From contig NZ_CP048397.1 in assembly GCF_010384365.1 (NCBI RefSeq), forward strand, positions 7,755,683 to 7,819,682: a stretch of DNA of 64,000 nucleotides, given 5' to 3'. The position numbers were made by a program, and so were the translations under genes. Below, piece after piece: positions 26,194 through 35,219 of this stretch. This DNA comes from Streptomyces sp. S4.7. GTDB taxonomy: Bacteria > Actinomycetota > Actinomycetes > Streptomycetales > Streptomycetaceae. The stretch's first letter is position 1. Every line of letters begins with the position of its first letter. The notes below the pieces were generated by a model that made no database searches, was not told where the DNA came from, and worked only from the letters and a program-made list of their open reading frames with translations.

Positions 26194-27165
26194 TCAGCCC
26201 TTCGGCGTGAGCCGCCGTACCGGACCGTCGAGCTCGCTCGTGTAGAAGTCGAGGAAGCCGTCCGGGTCCGGCCCCGCGTTCATCAGGACGATCCGGTCGA
26301 AGCCCGCGTCGACATAGCGCCGGACGGCCTCGACGACCCGCGCGGGGTCGGGCCCGCACGCGAACTTCTCCAGGATGTCCTCCTCCCGGACGGTGGTGGT
26401 CGCCGCCTCGAAGTTCACCGGATTCGGCAGTTCGCTCATCACCTTCCAGCCGGTCACCGCCCAGCGTGTGGTGTCCAGCGCGGCCCGGGCCGCCGTGTGC
26501 TCGTCCGCCCCCCACGCCACGGACACCTCCGCGTAACGCGGCCCGGTCCCGCCCGCTTCGCGGTAGTGCCGGACGATCTTCGGCTCCGCCTCGGTGGCGA
26601 ACAGGCCGTCACCCAGCTCCGCGGCGATCCGCGCGGACGGCGGCCCGCTCGCCGCCACCGCGATCAGTGGCAGTTCGTCGGGCAGATCGAAGATCCTCGC
26701 GTCCTCGACGCGCAGATGCCTGCCCTCGTAACTGCGGTAGCCGCCGCTCCACAGCAGCCGGATGATCTCCAGGGCCTCCCGCAGCAGCTCGTGGCGGGTG
26801 TGCACGTCCGCGGGGAAGCCGGGGCCCACCACGTGCTCGTTGAGGCGTTCGCCGGAGCCGACGCCGAGGACGAAGCGGCCGTCGGAGAGCAGCGCGAGCG
26901 TCGCCGCGGCCTGGGCGATCACCGCGGGGTGGTAGCGCACCGTGGGACAGGTCACGCCGGTCGCCAGCCCGATGCGTTCGGTCCTCGCGGCGATCGAGCC
27001 CAGCACGGTCCACGCGAAGGGCGAATGCCCCTGGTTGTCGAGCCACGGGTGGAAGTGGTCGCTGATCTCGACGAAGTCGAAACCCGCGCGTTCGGCCAGG
27101 ACCGCCTGCCGTACCAGCTCCTTCGGGCCGAACGCCTCGGAGGCCAGTTTGTAACCGATCCGCAT
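26194..27165 (-). CDS. LLM-class F420-dependent oxidoreductase (G6PDH-like family)
   Basis: The 323-residue protein has the luciferase-like barrel with MRIGYKLASEAFGPKELVRQ, FVEISDHFHPWLDNQGHSPF, TGVTCPTVRYHPAVIAQAAAT and FVLGVGSGERLNEH. These match the F420-dependent glucose-6-phosphate-dehydrogenase-like group. It should transfer hydride between an alcohol or sugar substrate and F420. The ATG at 27165 follows GAGGA at good spacing. The longer frame to 27441 is rejected as unrelated sequence. The true substrate is unknown. Confidence 0.87.
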   Translation of the reverse strand: MRIGYKLASEAFGPKELVRQAVLAERAGFDFVEISDHFHPWLDNQGHSPFAWTVLGSIAARTERIGLATGVTCPTVRYHPAVIAQAAATLALLSDGRFVLGVGSGERLNEHVVGPGFPADVHTRHELLREALEIIRLLWSGGYRSYEGRHLRVEDARIFDLPDELPLIAVAASGPPSARIAAELGDGLFATEAEPKIVRHYREAGGTGPRYAEVSVAWGADEHTAARAALDTTRWAVTGWKVMSELPNPVNFEAATTTVREEDILEKFACGPDPARVVEAVRRYVDAGFDRIVLMNAGPDPDGFLDFYTSELDGPVRRLTPKG

Positions 27166-27446
27166 ATGTGGTCCTCGTCTCTGCCAGGATCTCTTCCGGG
27201 TAACCCGAAGGCCGGACGCCGACCGGGCCCGCGCACAGGTACCCGATGTCCCCGGGCGTCTAACGGGGCCATCGGCCACCAGGACGACGACGGCGTCGGT
27301 CCCGTACGCGCGCACGATCGTCCGGGGCCGGTCAAGGGTGATCCCGGAAAATGTTGTCATGGGGTAACTGATCGCTTTAGTCTCAACGCGGACGCACCCG
27401 GAGGTCCCACGGGCGTGGCGCCTGTGGCGAGAGGAGAACAACTGCC

Positions 27447-28748
27447 ATGGGCACCGGCCCGAACACAGCGGTCAGAACCACCTCAGGCAGACCCGGCACC
27501 TCCTCGTCGTCCGGCGCCCGGGGTCATGTTCCCGTGAGCCGGGACACGGCGCAGGGGGACGACGCGGCGCGGGCCCTGTGGGACGGCCGCCCGCCCACGG
27601 TGCTGCTGATCGAGGACGACCCCGGTGACGCGCTCCTCGTCGAGGAACTCGTGGCGGACAGTGAGGTCCCGCTGCGGCTGACTCTCGCCAGGACGCTCGC
27701 GGAGGCGGTCACCGCGCTGGAGGCGGAGCTGCCGCAGTGCATCCTGCTCGACCTCCATCTGCCGGACGCGCAGGGACTGGAAGCCCTGGAGCGGGTCCTC
27801 GTCCACTCCGGCGGTGCGGCCGTGGTCGTGCTGACCGGGCTCGCCGAGGAGCGGGCCGGTCTCGCCGCCGTCGCCGCCGGGGCCCAGGACTATCTGATCA
27901 AGGGCCGGGTGGAGCCCGACCTGTTCGTCCGCGCGATCCGTTACGCGATGCAGCGCAAGCACACCGAGCAGGCGGCGTCCGCGCTCCAGACGAGCCGCCT
28001 GCGCGCCCAGGAGAACGCACGCCTGGAGCGCGGTCTGCTGCCCACTCCGCTGCTCCTGGACTCGACGGTCGCCATATGCGCCCGCTACCAGCCCGGCCGC
28101 TCCCAGGCGCTGCTCGGCGGCGACTTCTACGATGTCGTCCAGACGCCCGACGGCATGACCCACGCGGTCGTGGGTGACGTGTCCGGGCACGGGCCGGACG
28201 AGGCGGCGCTCGGGGTGTGCCTGCGCGTGGCGTGGCGTTCCTTCGTCCTGGCGGGCGCCCGGGGCCAGCAACTGCTCACCCTGCTCGAACAGATACTGGT
28301 CGCCGAGCGGTCCGGCCCGGAGATCTTCGCGACCCTCACCTGTCTGACCCGGTCGCCGGCCGAGGAGCACATGAACCTCCAGCGCGCCGGCCATCCCGGA
28401 GTGCTGATCCGCTCGCCCGAGTCCGGTGTGAGTCTGGAGGAGGTGCCGGGCGGCCCCGTGCTCGGGCTGCTGCCCGGCCGGGCGACCTGGCCGGTGACCG
28501 CCGTCCCCGTCCACCGGCGGGGCGCGGTGATGATGTTCACCGACGGGCTCATCGAGGGCCGGATCGGCGCCGGTCACGAGCGGCTGGGCGAGCACGGACT
28601 GCTGGAACTCGCGCGGCGCCACGCACACGAACCGGCGGAGGCGTTCGTCGACACGCTGATCCACTCCGCGCAGACCCTCGCGGCGAGCGGCGGTGGCCTG
28701 GCCGACGACGTAGCCGTGCTTCACCTCGAATGGAACGGTGCCACCTGA
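27447..28748 (+). CDS. Response regulator fused to a SpoIIE/PP2C phosphatase
   Basis: The 433-residue protein carries a receiver domain (about residues 50-170). VLLIEDDPGDA has the acidic pocket, ILLDLHLPDAQG the phospho-Asp, and VVLTG and YLIKGR the Thr and Lys. A short coiled linker leads to a SpoIIE-type phosphatase (about 195-430) with intact metal ligands (GGDFYDVV, VVGDVSGHG, MFTDGLIEG, LADDVAVLHL). RsbU-like proteins dephosphorylate anti-anti-sigma factors and free a stress sigma factor. It is the first gene of a three-gene signalling operon and overlaps the kinase gene by 1 base. A GAGAGGAG site precedes the ATG. Confidence 0.92.
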   Translation: MGTGPNTAVRTTSGRPGTSSSSGARGHVPVSRDTAQGDDAARALWDGRPPTVLLIEDDPGDALLVEELVADSEVPLRLTLARTLAEAVTALEAELPQCILLDLHLPDAQGLEALERVLVHSGGAAVVVLTGLAEERAGLAAVAAGAQDYLIKGRVEPDLFVRAIRYAMQRKHTEQAASALQTSRLRAQENARLERGLLPTPLLLDSTVAICARYQPGRSQALLGGDFYDVVQTPDGMTHAVVGDVSGHGPDEAALGVCLRVAWRSFVLAGARGQQLLTLLEQILVAERSGPEIFATLTCLTRSPAEEHMNLQRAGHPGVLIRSPESGVSLEEVPGGPVLGLLPGRATWPVTAVPVHRRGAVMMFTDGLIEGRIGAGHERLGEHGLLELARRHAHEPAEAFVDTLIHSAQTLAASGGGLADDVAVLHLEWNGAT

Positions 28749-30490
28749 TGTCCCAGTCCATCCGGCTTCCCGCCGGGACACCGCCGGCCTCCGAGGACGA
28801 GGCGCCGCCTCCCGGCGAAGACGTATCGCCGGCGTCCACGCAGCCGTCCCCGCCCCCGTCGCCCCGGCCACCGTTCGGTCACCGGATCCGGATACTCCGT
28901 CGGCTGACCGTCCAGGGCTGGTTCCTGCTGGCCGTCGCCGCCCTCTGCGCCATGACGCTGGTCGCCGGGGGAGTGGCCGCGGCCATGCTCGCGCGCACCA
29001 CCGACACCGGGGACCATCTCATCGACGAGGTCTCCCCGGCCCGCACCCAGGCGTTCCGGCTCCAGGCCGCCCTTCTCGATCAGGAGGCGGGCGTTCGCGG
29101 CTACCTCCTCACGAAGGACGAGGACGTGCTGGAGCCCTACCGGCGCGGCCTCGCCGACGAGACCGTGGCGCGCGAACGCCTGCGCGAGCTGGTCGACGGA
29201 CTCGACCGGCCGGTCGCCGACCTGCGTGCGGTCGACCGGGCCGCGCGTCAGTGGCGTACCGACTTCGCCGCCCCGGCGCTCGCGGGGGCGAGCGACGAGG
29301 GGGGCGACGAGGTCGCCTCGGTGACGGAGGCGAAGCAGGCGTTCGACCGGGTACGCGCGGCGCTCGACGCCCAGCAGGCGCATCTGGGTGACGAACAGCG
29401 CCAGGCACGGGCCGCGTTCGGCGAGGCCCGTTCGGACCGCGACCGGGCACTGGTCGCCGCCCTGGTGGCGTTCCTGCTCACCGGGGTGGCGATCACCGTT
29501 CTCGTGCACTTCACGGTGGTACGGCCGCTGGACACCGTGCGCACCGCGTCCCGCCGTGTCGCGGGCGGGGACTTCGACCACGCGATCCCCGCGCACGGGC
29601 CCGCCGATCTGCGGACTCTGGCGGAGGCCGTGGAGGGCATGCGGCTGCGGGTGGTCAGCGAACTCGCCACCTCCCGGAGCGACCAGGCCGAACTCGCCCG
29701 TCAGGCCGCCGACCTGGACGCCGCCGCGATGGAACTGCGGCGATCCAACGCGGAGCTGGAGCAGTTCGCGTACGTCGCCTCGCACGACCTCCAGGAGCCG
29801 CTGCGCAAGGTCGCCTCCTTCTGCCAGTTGCTGGAGAAGCGCTACGGGGACCAGCTCGACGACCGCGCCACGCAGTACATCGGCTTCGCCGTCGACGGCG
29901 CGAAGCGCATGCAGGTCCTCATCAACGACCTGCTCACCTTCTCCCGTGTCGGCCGGGTCCAGGACGCGGAGGAGGAAGTCGCGCTCGACGCGGCCCTGGA
30001 CCGCGCGGTGCGCAATGTCTCGGTGAGCATCGATGAGACCGGCGCCGTCGTCGAGCGCCCCGCGGAGCTGCCGGTGGTCATGGGCGATCCGACGCTGCTG
30101 ACGATGCTCTGGCAGAACCTCCTCGGGAACGCGGTCAAGTTCCGCCACCCCGACCGGGCCCCGCACATCACGGTCGCCGTCGACCGTGCGGAGGGAGCCG
30201 ACTCCTGGACGTTCAGCGTCACCGACAACGGCATCGGCATCCCCGAGGAGTTCGCCGAGAAGGTCTTCATCATCTTCCAGCGACTGCACGCCAGGGACGC
30301 GTACGCGGGCACCGGTATCGGTCTGTCACTCTGCAAGAAGGTCGTCGAGCACAGCGGCGGCCACATCTGGATCGACACGGCCCACACCGGCGGCGCCCGT
30401 ATCGCCTTCACACTCCCCGTCCCGCCGCCGCCGGCCGCCGCCGAGCCGCCCTCGCCGGCCACCACCACCATCGAAGGAAGCACCGCATGA
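28748..30490 (+). CDS. Membrane sensor histidine kinase with CHASE3-like and HAMP domains
   Basis: The 580-residue kinase has a Pro-rich cytoplasmic start, a membrane helix near 60-85, an extracellular CHASE3-like helical domain (DHLIDEVSPARTQAFRLQAA, QEAGVRGYLLTKDED) and a second membrane helix near 240-260. HAMP, a HisKA domain (phospho-His in YVASHDLQEPLRKVASF) and a HATPase domain (LLGNAVKFR, VTDNGIGIP, GTGIGLSLCKKVVE) follow. The HisKA type is the phytochrome-like group that works with single-domain receivers such as the next gene. Its ATG overlaps the previous stop (TGATG). Confidence 0.92.
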   Translation: MSQSIRLPAGTPPASEDEAPPPGEDVSPASTQPSPPPSPRPPFGHRIRILRRLTVQGWFLLAVAALCAMTLVAGGVAAAMLARTTDTGDHLIDEVSPARTQAFRLQAALLDQEAGVRGYLLTKDEDVLEPYRRGLADETVARERLRELVDGLDRPVADLRAVDRAARQWRTDFAAPALAGASDEGGDEVASVTEAKQAFDRVRAALDAQQAHLGDEQRQARAAFGEARSDRDRALVAALVAFLLTGVAITVLVHFTVVRPLDTVRTASRRVAGGDFDHAIPAHGPADLRTLAEAVEGMRLRVVSELATSRSDQAELARQAADLDAAAMELRRSNAELEQFAYVASHDLQEPLRKVASFCQLLEKRYGDQLDDRATQYIGFAVDGAKRMQVLINDLLTFSRVGRVQDAEEEVALDAALDRAVRNVSVSIDETGAVVERPAELPVVMGDPTLLTMLWQNLLGNAVKFRHPDRAPHITVAVDRAEGADSWTFSVTDNGIGIPEEFAEKVFIIFQRLHARDAYAGTGIGLSLCKKVVEHSGGHIWIDTAHTGGARIAFTLPVPPPPAAAEPPSPATTTIEGSTA

Positions 30491-30936
30491 GCACCTCGCC
30501 CCAGCCGCACCCCGTCGAAGTACTGCTGGTCGAGGACGACGCCGGTGACGAGCTCATGACGCGTGAGGCGTTCGAGGACAACAGGATCGGCAACACCCTG
30601 CATGTCGTACGGGACGGTCTGGAGGCCCTGGACTTCCTCTACCAGCGCGGTGAGCACACCGAGGCGCCGCGCCCCGATCTCATCCTGCTGGATCTGAATC
30701 TGCCCAAGTACGACGGCCGGCAGGTGCTGGAGAAGGTCAAGTCCGACCCGGACCTCAGCCATATCCCGGTGGTCGTCCTCACCACGTCGGCGGCCGAGGA
30801 GGACATCCTGCGCAGCTACAAGCTGCACGCCAACGCGTATGTGACCAAGCCCGTCGATCTCGACCAGTTCATCAAGGCGATCCGGGACATCGACGATTTC
30901 TTCGTGACCGTGGTCAAGCTGCCGCGCGCGTTCTGA
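30487..30936 (+). CDS. Single-domain response regulator (Rcp1-like)
   Basis: The 149-residue protein is a lone receiver: VLLVEDDAGDE, phospho-Asp in LILLDLNLPKYDG, VVVLTTS and YVTKPVDLDQF. It has no output domain. The motif order and the LNLPKYDGR stretch match Rcp1/CpeR-type receivers paired with phytochrome-like kinases. The ATGA overlap with the kinase (30487-30490) shows coupling. It may act as phosphate sink or relay between the kinase and the receiver-phosphatase encoded first in the operon. Confidence 0.92.
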   Translation: MSTSPQPHPVEVLLVEDDAGDELMTREAFEDNRIGNTLHVVRDGLEALDFLYQRGEHTEAPRPDLILLDLNLPKYDGRQVLEKVKSDPDLSHIPVVVLTTSAAEEDILRSYKLHANAYVTKPVDLDQFIKAIRDIDDFFVTVVKLPRAF

Positions 30937-31038
30937 GACGGGCCGGTCGCGCGGTAGGCTGCACCACGTAAACGAATGTTTCCCTATGGCAATATTCTCG
31001 GTCGCACACGGAACACGCGGAAATGGAGCGCGATGACG

Positions 31039-31560
31039 TCAGGCGCTGTCCGCCGCGGTGCCCCCGTCGTCCGCGGAACGCGTACCGGTACCGGCCGCCG
31101 CGTCGAGCCGGGCGGACGCCGCCTCGTGGAACGCGGTCAGCCCCTCCGTGAGCGCGGCCACGGCCGCGGGGCTCATACCGTCCAGCACGGCGCTGACCTC
31201 GCGGGCCCGGATGGTCCGGTGCTCGTCCAGTACCTTGCGTCCGCGCGGGCTCAGCCGCAGCTCCACCTCGCGGCGGCTGGTCGCGCTGGTGCGCCGCTCC
31301 ACCAGGCCCAGGGCCTCCATCCGGTCGCACAGCCGGCTGACCGACGGGGGGCGGGAGCCGAGCGCCCTGCCGAGCGAGCGCAGGTTCGTCCCGTCGTACT
31401 TCTCCAGTACGAGCAGGGCCCTGAGCTGCGAGGGCGACACCGTTCCCGACGGCGCGGCCTCCTGGCCCCGTCCCCACAGCACCTCAAGAAGCTCCGAGGC
31501 GGTACGGGCCGCCTCGGCCATCTTCTCGCGCGGACGCGGCTGACCGGTGAGGGGGGACAT
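31039..31560 (-). CDS. MarR-family transcriptional regulator
   Basis: The 173-residue protein has the MarR winged helix: SPSQLRALLVLEKYDGTNLR, the recognition helix ALGSRPPSVSRLCDRMEALG and the wing LVERRTSATSRREVELRLSPRG. A helical dimer tail follows. GGAGGG lies just before the ATG. It is divergent from the second SpoIIE-like gene with 103 bp between starts, so it probably controls that gene and itself. Confidence 0.88.
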   Translation of the reverse strand: MSPLTGQPRPREKMAEAARTASELLEVLWGRGQEAAPSGTVSPSQLRALLVLEKYDGTNLRSLGRALGSRPPSVSRLCDRMEALGLVERRTSATSRREVELRLSPRGRKVLDEHRTIRAREVSAVLDGMSPAAVAALTEGLTAFHEAASARLDAAAGTGTRSADDGGTAADSA

Positions 31561-31663
31561 CCCTCCACTGTGTCACCCGACGGCGGCCCCTGTCAGCTCT
31601 GCCCCCCCGGACGACCGCGCTCGTGCGGCCACCCCCGCTCCTACCAGGAATGTCTGAGAGACC

Positions 31664-32899
31664 GTGACACAACGCGACGATGTACTCGGAAGATCGGTGC
31701 GCTCAGCCGCGCCGTACGCGCTCGTGGACAGGGTCCGCGACGCGCTCGCCGCCTCGCACGGTGCCCGGCGCGTGCAGCTCTTCCTCGCCGACTACGGGTT
31801 CACCGTCCTCACCCCGTACGACCCGCTGCCGGGCAAGGAGCAGCCGCTCTCCCTCTACAACAGCCACGAGGGCCGTGCCTTCGGCAGCCAGGAGCCGCGC
31901 GAGCAGCAGGTGCGGCACGGCGACGCCGTGGACCACCATCTGCCGGTGACCGTCCGTGGTGAACGGATCGGCATCCTCTCGGTCCGGCTGCCCGGTGACC
32001 GGTCCACCCCCGAGGCCGTCGACGATCTGACGAACGTCGCCGATCTGCTGGGGCACGAGATCCTCGTCGCCGAGCGGGACACCGACGCCTACCAGCGGGC
32101 CCGGCGGGTCAGCCGGCTCACGCTCGCGGCCGAGATGCAGTGGCAGTTGCTCCCAGGACGCGCCTGCGGCGCCGAGGAGTTCGCGATCGGCGCCCAGCTG
32201 GAGCCGGCCTACGCGATCCACGGGGACAACTTCGACTGGGCGGCCGACGCCGAGCAGCTGACCCTCGCCGTCACCAACGGCATGGGCGAGGGCATCCAGG
32301 CGTCCCTGCTGAGCAATCTCGCCGTCAACGCCCTGCGCAACGCGCGCCGCTCGGGCCTCGACATCGCGGGTCAGGCCGCCCTCGCCGACCAGGCCCTCTA
32401 CGAGCAGCACCGGGGCGCGTCGCACGTGTCGACGCTGCTGATGCGTTTCGAACTGGCGACCGGCCGCGTGGAGGTCGTGGACGCGGGATCGCCGCAGCTG
32501 TGGCGCCGGCGCGGCAGGACCGTCGAGCGCATCCCGCTCGAAGCGCAGCTTCCGCTCGGCATGTTCGAGGAGTCCCACTACGAGGCCCAGGAATTCCACG
32601 TGCTGCCGGGCGACCGGCTGTTCATGGTGAGCGACGGCGTGTACGACGCGGTCTCGCCGGAGGGTGAGGCGTACGGCGAACGGGCGCTGGCCCGCGCGAT
32701 CAACTCGACGGGTCTGCTGCCGGCGGCGACGGTGCCGCGCGCCGTGCTCCGCGCGCTGGCGGACTTCCGCAAGGCGGATACGACGGACGACGCGCTCGCT
32801 GTCTGCCTCGACTGGCACGGCAGACCGGACCCCGATTCGCCCGCGGCTCCGCCGCTCCTCCCGTCGGACCCCGGTCCGACGCCGCCCCCGCAGGACTGA
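31664..32899 (+). CDS. GAF-like / SpoIIE-type PP2C phosphatase with an altered metal site
   Basis: The 411-residue protein has an N-terminal sensor-like domain (about 15-145) and a SpoIIE-type domain (about 165-395). Most catalytic Asp residues are present (GDNFDWAADAEQL, LFMVSDGVYDAV, TTDDALAVCLDW). The usual GDVxGHG ligand is replaced by TNGMGEG, so one metal-binding Asp is Asn. It may be a weak phosphatase or a binding protein. It sits divergent from MarR and convergent with a SigB/F/G-family sigma gene. The GTG start has only a weak ribosome site. Confidence 0.85.
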   Translation: MTQRDDVLGRSVRSAAPYALVDRVRDALAASHGARRVQLFLADYGFTVLTPYDPLPGKEQPLSLYNSHEGRAFGSQEPREQQVRHGDAVDHHLPVTVRGERIGILSVRLPGDRSTPEAVDDLTNVADLLGHEILVAERDTDAYQRARRVSRLTLAAEMQWQLLPGRACGAEEFAIGAQLEPAYAIHGDNFDWAADAEQLTLAVTNGMGEGIQASLLSNLAVNALRNARRSGLDIAGQAALADQALYEQHRGASHVSTLLMRFELATGRVEVVDAGSPQLWRRRGRTVERIPLEAQLPLGMFEESHYEAQEFHVLPGDRLFMVSDGVYDAVSPEGEAYGERALARAINSTGLLPAATVPRAVLRALADFRKADTTDDALAVCLDWHGRPDPDSPAAPPLLPSDPGPTPPPQD

Positions 32900-32923
32900 G
32901 ATGGCCCGCGCAGGACCGACAGA

Positions 32924-32957
32924 GGGGTGCGGACGCCCGTTCCGGTGTCCGCACCCC
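32924..32957. terminator. Bidirectional terminator between the SpoIIE-like and sigma genes
   Basis: GGGGTGCGGAC (32924-32934) and GTCCGCACCCC (32947-32957) pair perfectly over 11 bp around a 12-nt loop, between the stops of two convergent genes. Confidence 0.65.
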
Positions 32958-32980
32958 CGCTGATCAGGAACCGTTGTGTC

Positions 32981-33883
32981 TCACTCCTCGCTGAGCATGC
33001 CCGTGCGCAAGGTGCTCAGGATCCGCGAGAGCAGCCGGGACACATGCATCTGCGACACCCCCAGCTCGGCGCCGATCTCCGACTGCGTCATCTCGCGCCC
33101 GAAACGCATCTCGACGATCCCGCGGTCGCGTTCGTCGAGCCGCCCCAGCAGCGGTGCCAGCGCGTGGAAGTCCTCGACGAGTTCCATGGCCGGGTCGCAC
33201 GCGCCGAGCGTGTCGGCGAAGACGCGTCCGCCTACGGCGGCCGGCGCGTCGTCCCCGCTGTCGGTCGGCAGGTCGAGCGAACCGGCGGTGTAGCCGTTGG
33301 CCGCCACCCGCCCGTCGATGACCTCCGCCTCGGTCAGCCCCAGATGTTCGGCCAGCTCGGCCACGGTGGGCCCGCGGTTCAGCCTGTCGCTCAGCTCGTC
33401 CTGGGCCTTGGCGAGGTCCGTACGCAACTCCTGGAGCCTGCGCGGCACATGGACGGCCCATGTGGTGTCCCGGAAGAACCGCTTGATCTCCCCGTGGATG
33501 TACGGCACCGCGAAGGAGCTGAACTCCACCTCGCGGGAGAGGTCGAAGCGGTCGATGGCCTTGATCAGACCGATCGTGCCGACCTGGAGGATGTCCTCCA
33601 TGTCACCGTTGCCCAGATTGCGGAAGCGCCGCGCCGCGTATCTGACCAGCGACTGGTTCATCTCGATCAGTGTGTTGCGGGCGTACTGGTGCTCCGGAGT
33701 GCCTTCTTCGAGAACCTGGAGCCGGTCGAAGAAGAGTCTGGACAGCGCCCGCGCGTCCTTGGGGGAGATCTTCCCCGTGTCTTCGATCCACGGAAGTCCG
33801 TCTGACGGTGTGTCTGTGTCCGTTCGGGTGATGGCCGCTCCGGAGCCCATGAGGGCCGGATCGGCGGGGGAGTGCGTACTCAT
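32981..33883 (-). CDS. RNA polymerase sigma factor, SigB/F/G family
   Basis: The 300-residue protein has region 2 (NQSLVRYAARRFRNLGNGDMEDILQVGTIGLIKAIDRFD), region 3 (VPRRLQELRTDLAKAQDEL) and region 4 with a helix-turn-helix (MTQSEIGAELGVSQMHVSRLL). The EFSSFAVPYIHGEIKRFFRD stretch marks the group-3 SigB/F family of stress and sporulation sigma factors. These are normally held by an RsbW-like anti-sigma, and SpoIIE-type phosphatases encoded nearby fit that control. The ATG at 33883 is preferred; a GTG six bases upstream is possible. Confidence 0.92.
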   Translation of the reverse strand: MSTHSPADPALMGSGAAITRTDTDTPSDGLPWIEDTGKISPKDARALSRLFFDRLQVLEEGTPEHQYARNTLIEMNQSLVRYAARRFRNLGNGDMEDILQVGTIGLIKAIDRFDLSREVEFSSFAVPYIHGEIKRFFRDTTWAVHVPRRLQELRTDLAKAQDELSDRLNRGPTVAELAEHLGLTEAEVIDGRVAANGYTAGSLDLPTDSGDDAPAAVGGRVFADTLGACDPAMELVEDFHALAPLLGRLDERDRGIVEMRFGREMTQSEIGAELGVSQMHVSRLLSRILSTLRTGMLSEE

Positions 33884-34062
33884 CGTCACTTCATCGCCTT
33901 CGCTGGTGTGGGCGCTCTGCCGCGTTGCCACTGCTTGAGGACCCGTCCGGTCCCACCGTGGCCTAATAGTTGCCGCCTGGCAAGTGTTGCCCGGAATCGG
34001 ATCTTCTAACGGGATGCGTGAGTGAAGATCGCCTAGCATGTCGGCGGAAGGCGTGGTGAGTC

Positions 34063-35196
34063 GTGGTACTGAAAACTTTCGGCTGGGCATTCGGTTTCAC
34101 CGCGCTCGGTCTGGCGGCGGCGGTGTTCTCCGACGGCTGGGCCGCACTCGGGGTCGTCGCGATCCTGACGGTGCTGGAGGTCTCGCTGTCCTTCGACAAC
34201 GCGGTGATCAACGCCGGGATCCTGAAGAGGATGAGCGCCTTCTGGCAGAAGATCTTCCTCACGATCGGTGTCCTCATCGCCGTGTTCGGCATGAGACTCG
34301 CCTTTCCCGTCGTCATCGTCGCGGTCACCGCCAAGCTCAGCCCCGTCAAGGCCGTGGAGCTGGCCGTCAACGACAAGGAGCAGTACCAGCAACTGGTCAC
34401 CGACGCCCACCCGTCGATCGCGGCCTTCGGTGGCATGTTCCTGCTGATGATCTTCCTCAACTTCATCTTCGAGGACCGCGAGATCAAGTGGCTGGGCTGG
34501 ATCGAACGCCCGCTCGCCAGGCTCGGACAGGTCGACATGCTGTCCGTCTGCCTCGCGCTGATCGTGCTGCTCGTCGCCTCCATGACCGTGGCGACCCACG
34601 CCCACCAGCACGGCGGCGAACACGCGGACAAGGCCCAGACGGTGCTCACCTCCGGTCTCGCCGGTCTCGTCACGTATCTGATCGTCGGCGGGCTCTCCAG
34701 CTACTTCGAGAACCGGCTCGCCGACGAGGAGGAGGCGCAGGAGAAGGAGGCCGAGGCGCGGACGGCGTCGGCGCGCGGCGGCAAGGGCGGTCCTTCGATC
34801 GTCGCCGTCACCGGCAAGGCCGCGTTCTTCATGTTCCTCTACCTCGAAGTCATCGACGCGTCCTTCTCCTTCGACGGCGTGATCGGCGCGTTCGCCATCA
34901 CCAACGACATCGTGCTGATGGCGCTCGGCCTCGGTATCGGCGCGCTGTACGTCAGGTCGCTGACCGTCTACCTCGTCCGCCAGGGCACCCTCGACGACTA
35001 CGTCTATCTGGAGCACGGCGCGCACTACGCGATCGGCGCGCTGGCCGTGATCCTGCTCGTCACCATCCAGTACCAGATCAGCGAGATCATCACCGGCCTC
35101 GTCGGAGTCGTCCTGATCGGCTGGTCCTTCTGGTCGTCGGTCCGGCGCAACCGGCGGATCGCGGCGGGTGAGGCGCGCGCGTCGGACGCCGCGTGA
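34063..35196 (+). CDS. DUF475 integral membrane protein (TerC-related)
   Basis: The 377-residue protein has about nine membrane helices and the TerC-like signature EVSLSFDNAVINAGILKRM near residue 36, repeated in form later as EVIDASFSFDGVIGAFAITND. The paired acidic SFDNA and SFDGV motifs within membrane segments are the family mark and suggest metal or ion handling. Tellurite-resistance relatives have this layout. The start is GTG at 34063. The downstream membrane-protein gene overlaps or abuts its stop. Confidence 0.88.
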   Translation: MVLKTFGWAFGFTALGLAAAVFSDGWAALGVVAILTVLEVSLSFDNAVINAGILKRMSAFWQKIFLTIGVLIAVFGMRLAFPVVIVAVTAKLSPVKAVELAVNDKEQYQQLVTDAHPSIAAFGGMFLLMIFLNFIFEDREIKWLGWIERPLARLGQVDMLSVCLALIVLLVASMTVATHAHQHGGEHADKAQTVLTSGLAGLVTYLIVGGLSSYFENRLADEEEAQEKEAEARTASARGGKGGPSIVAVTGKAAFFMFLYLEVIDASFSFDGVIGAFAITNDIVLMALGLGIGALYVRSLTVYLVRQGTLDDYVYLEHGAHYAIGALAVILLVTIQYQISEIITGLVGVVLIGWSFWSSVRRNRRIAAGEARASDAA

Positions 35197-35219
35197 GCCG
35201 TACGTCGCAGGAGCCGTAC

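Noticed and set aside
30960..31010. Promoter or small RNA in an A+T-rich patch between convergent genes
   Set aside because: It has TAGGCT- and TATTCT-like hexamers and an AAAC-GAAT-GTTT dyad, but no paired -35 box or hairpin; too little to support a feature.
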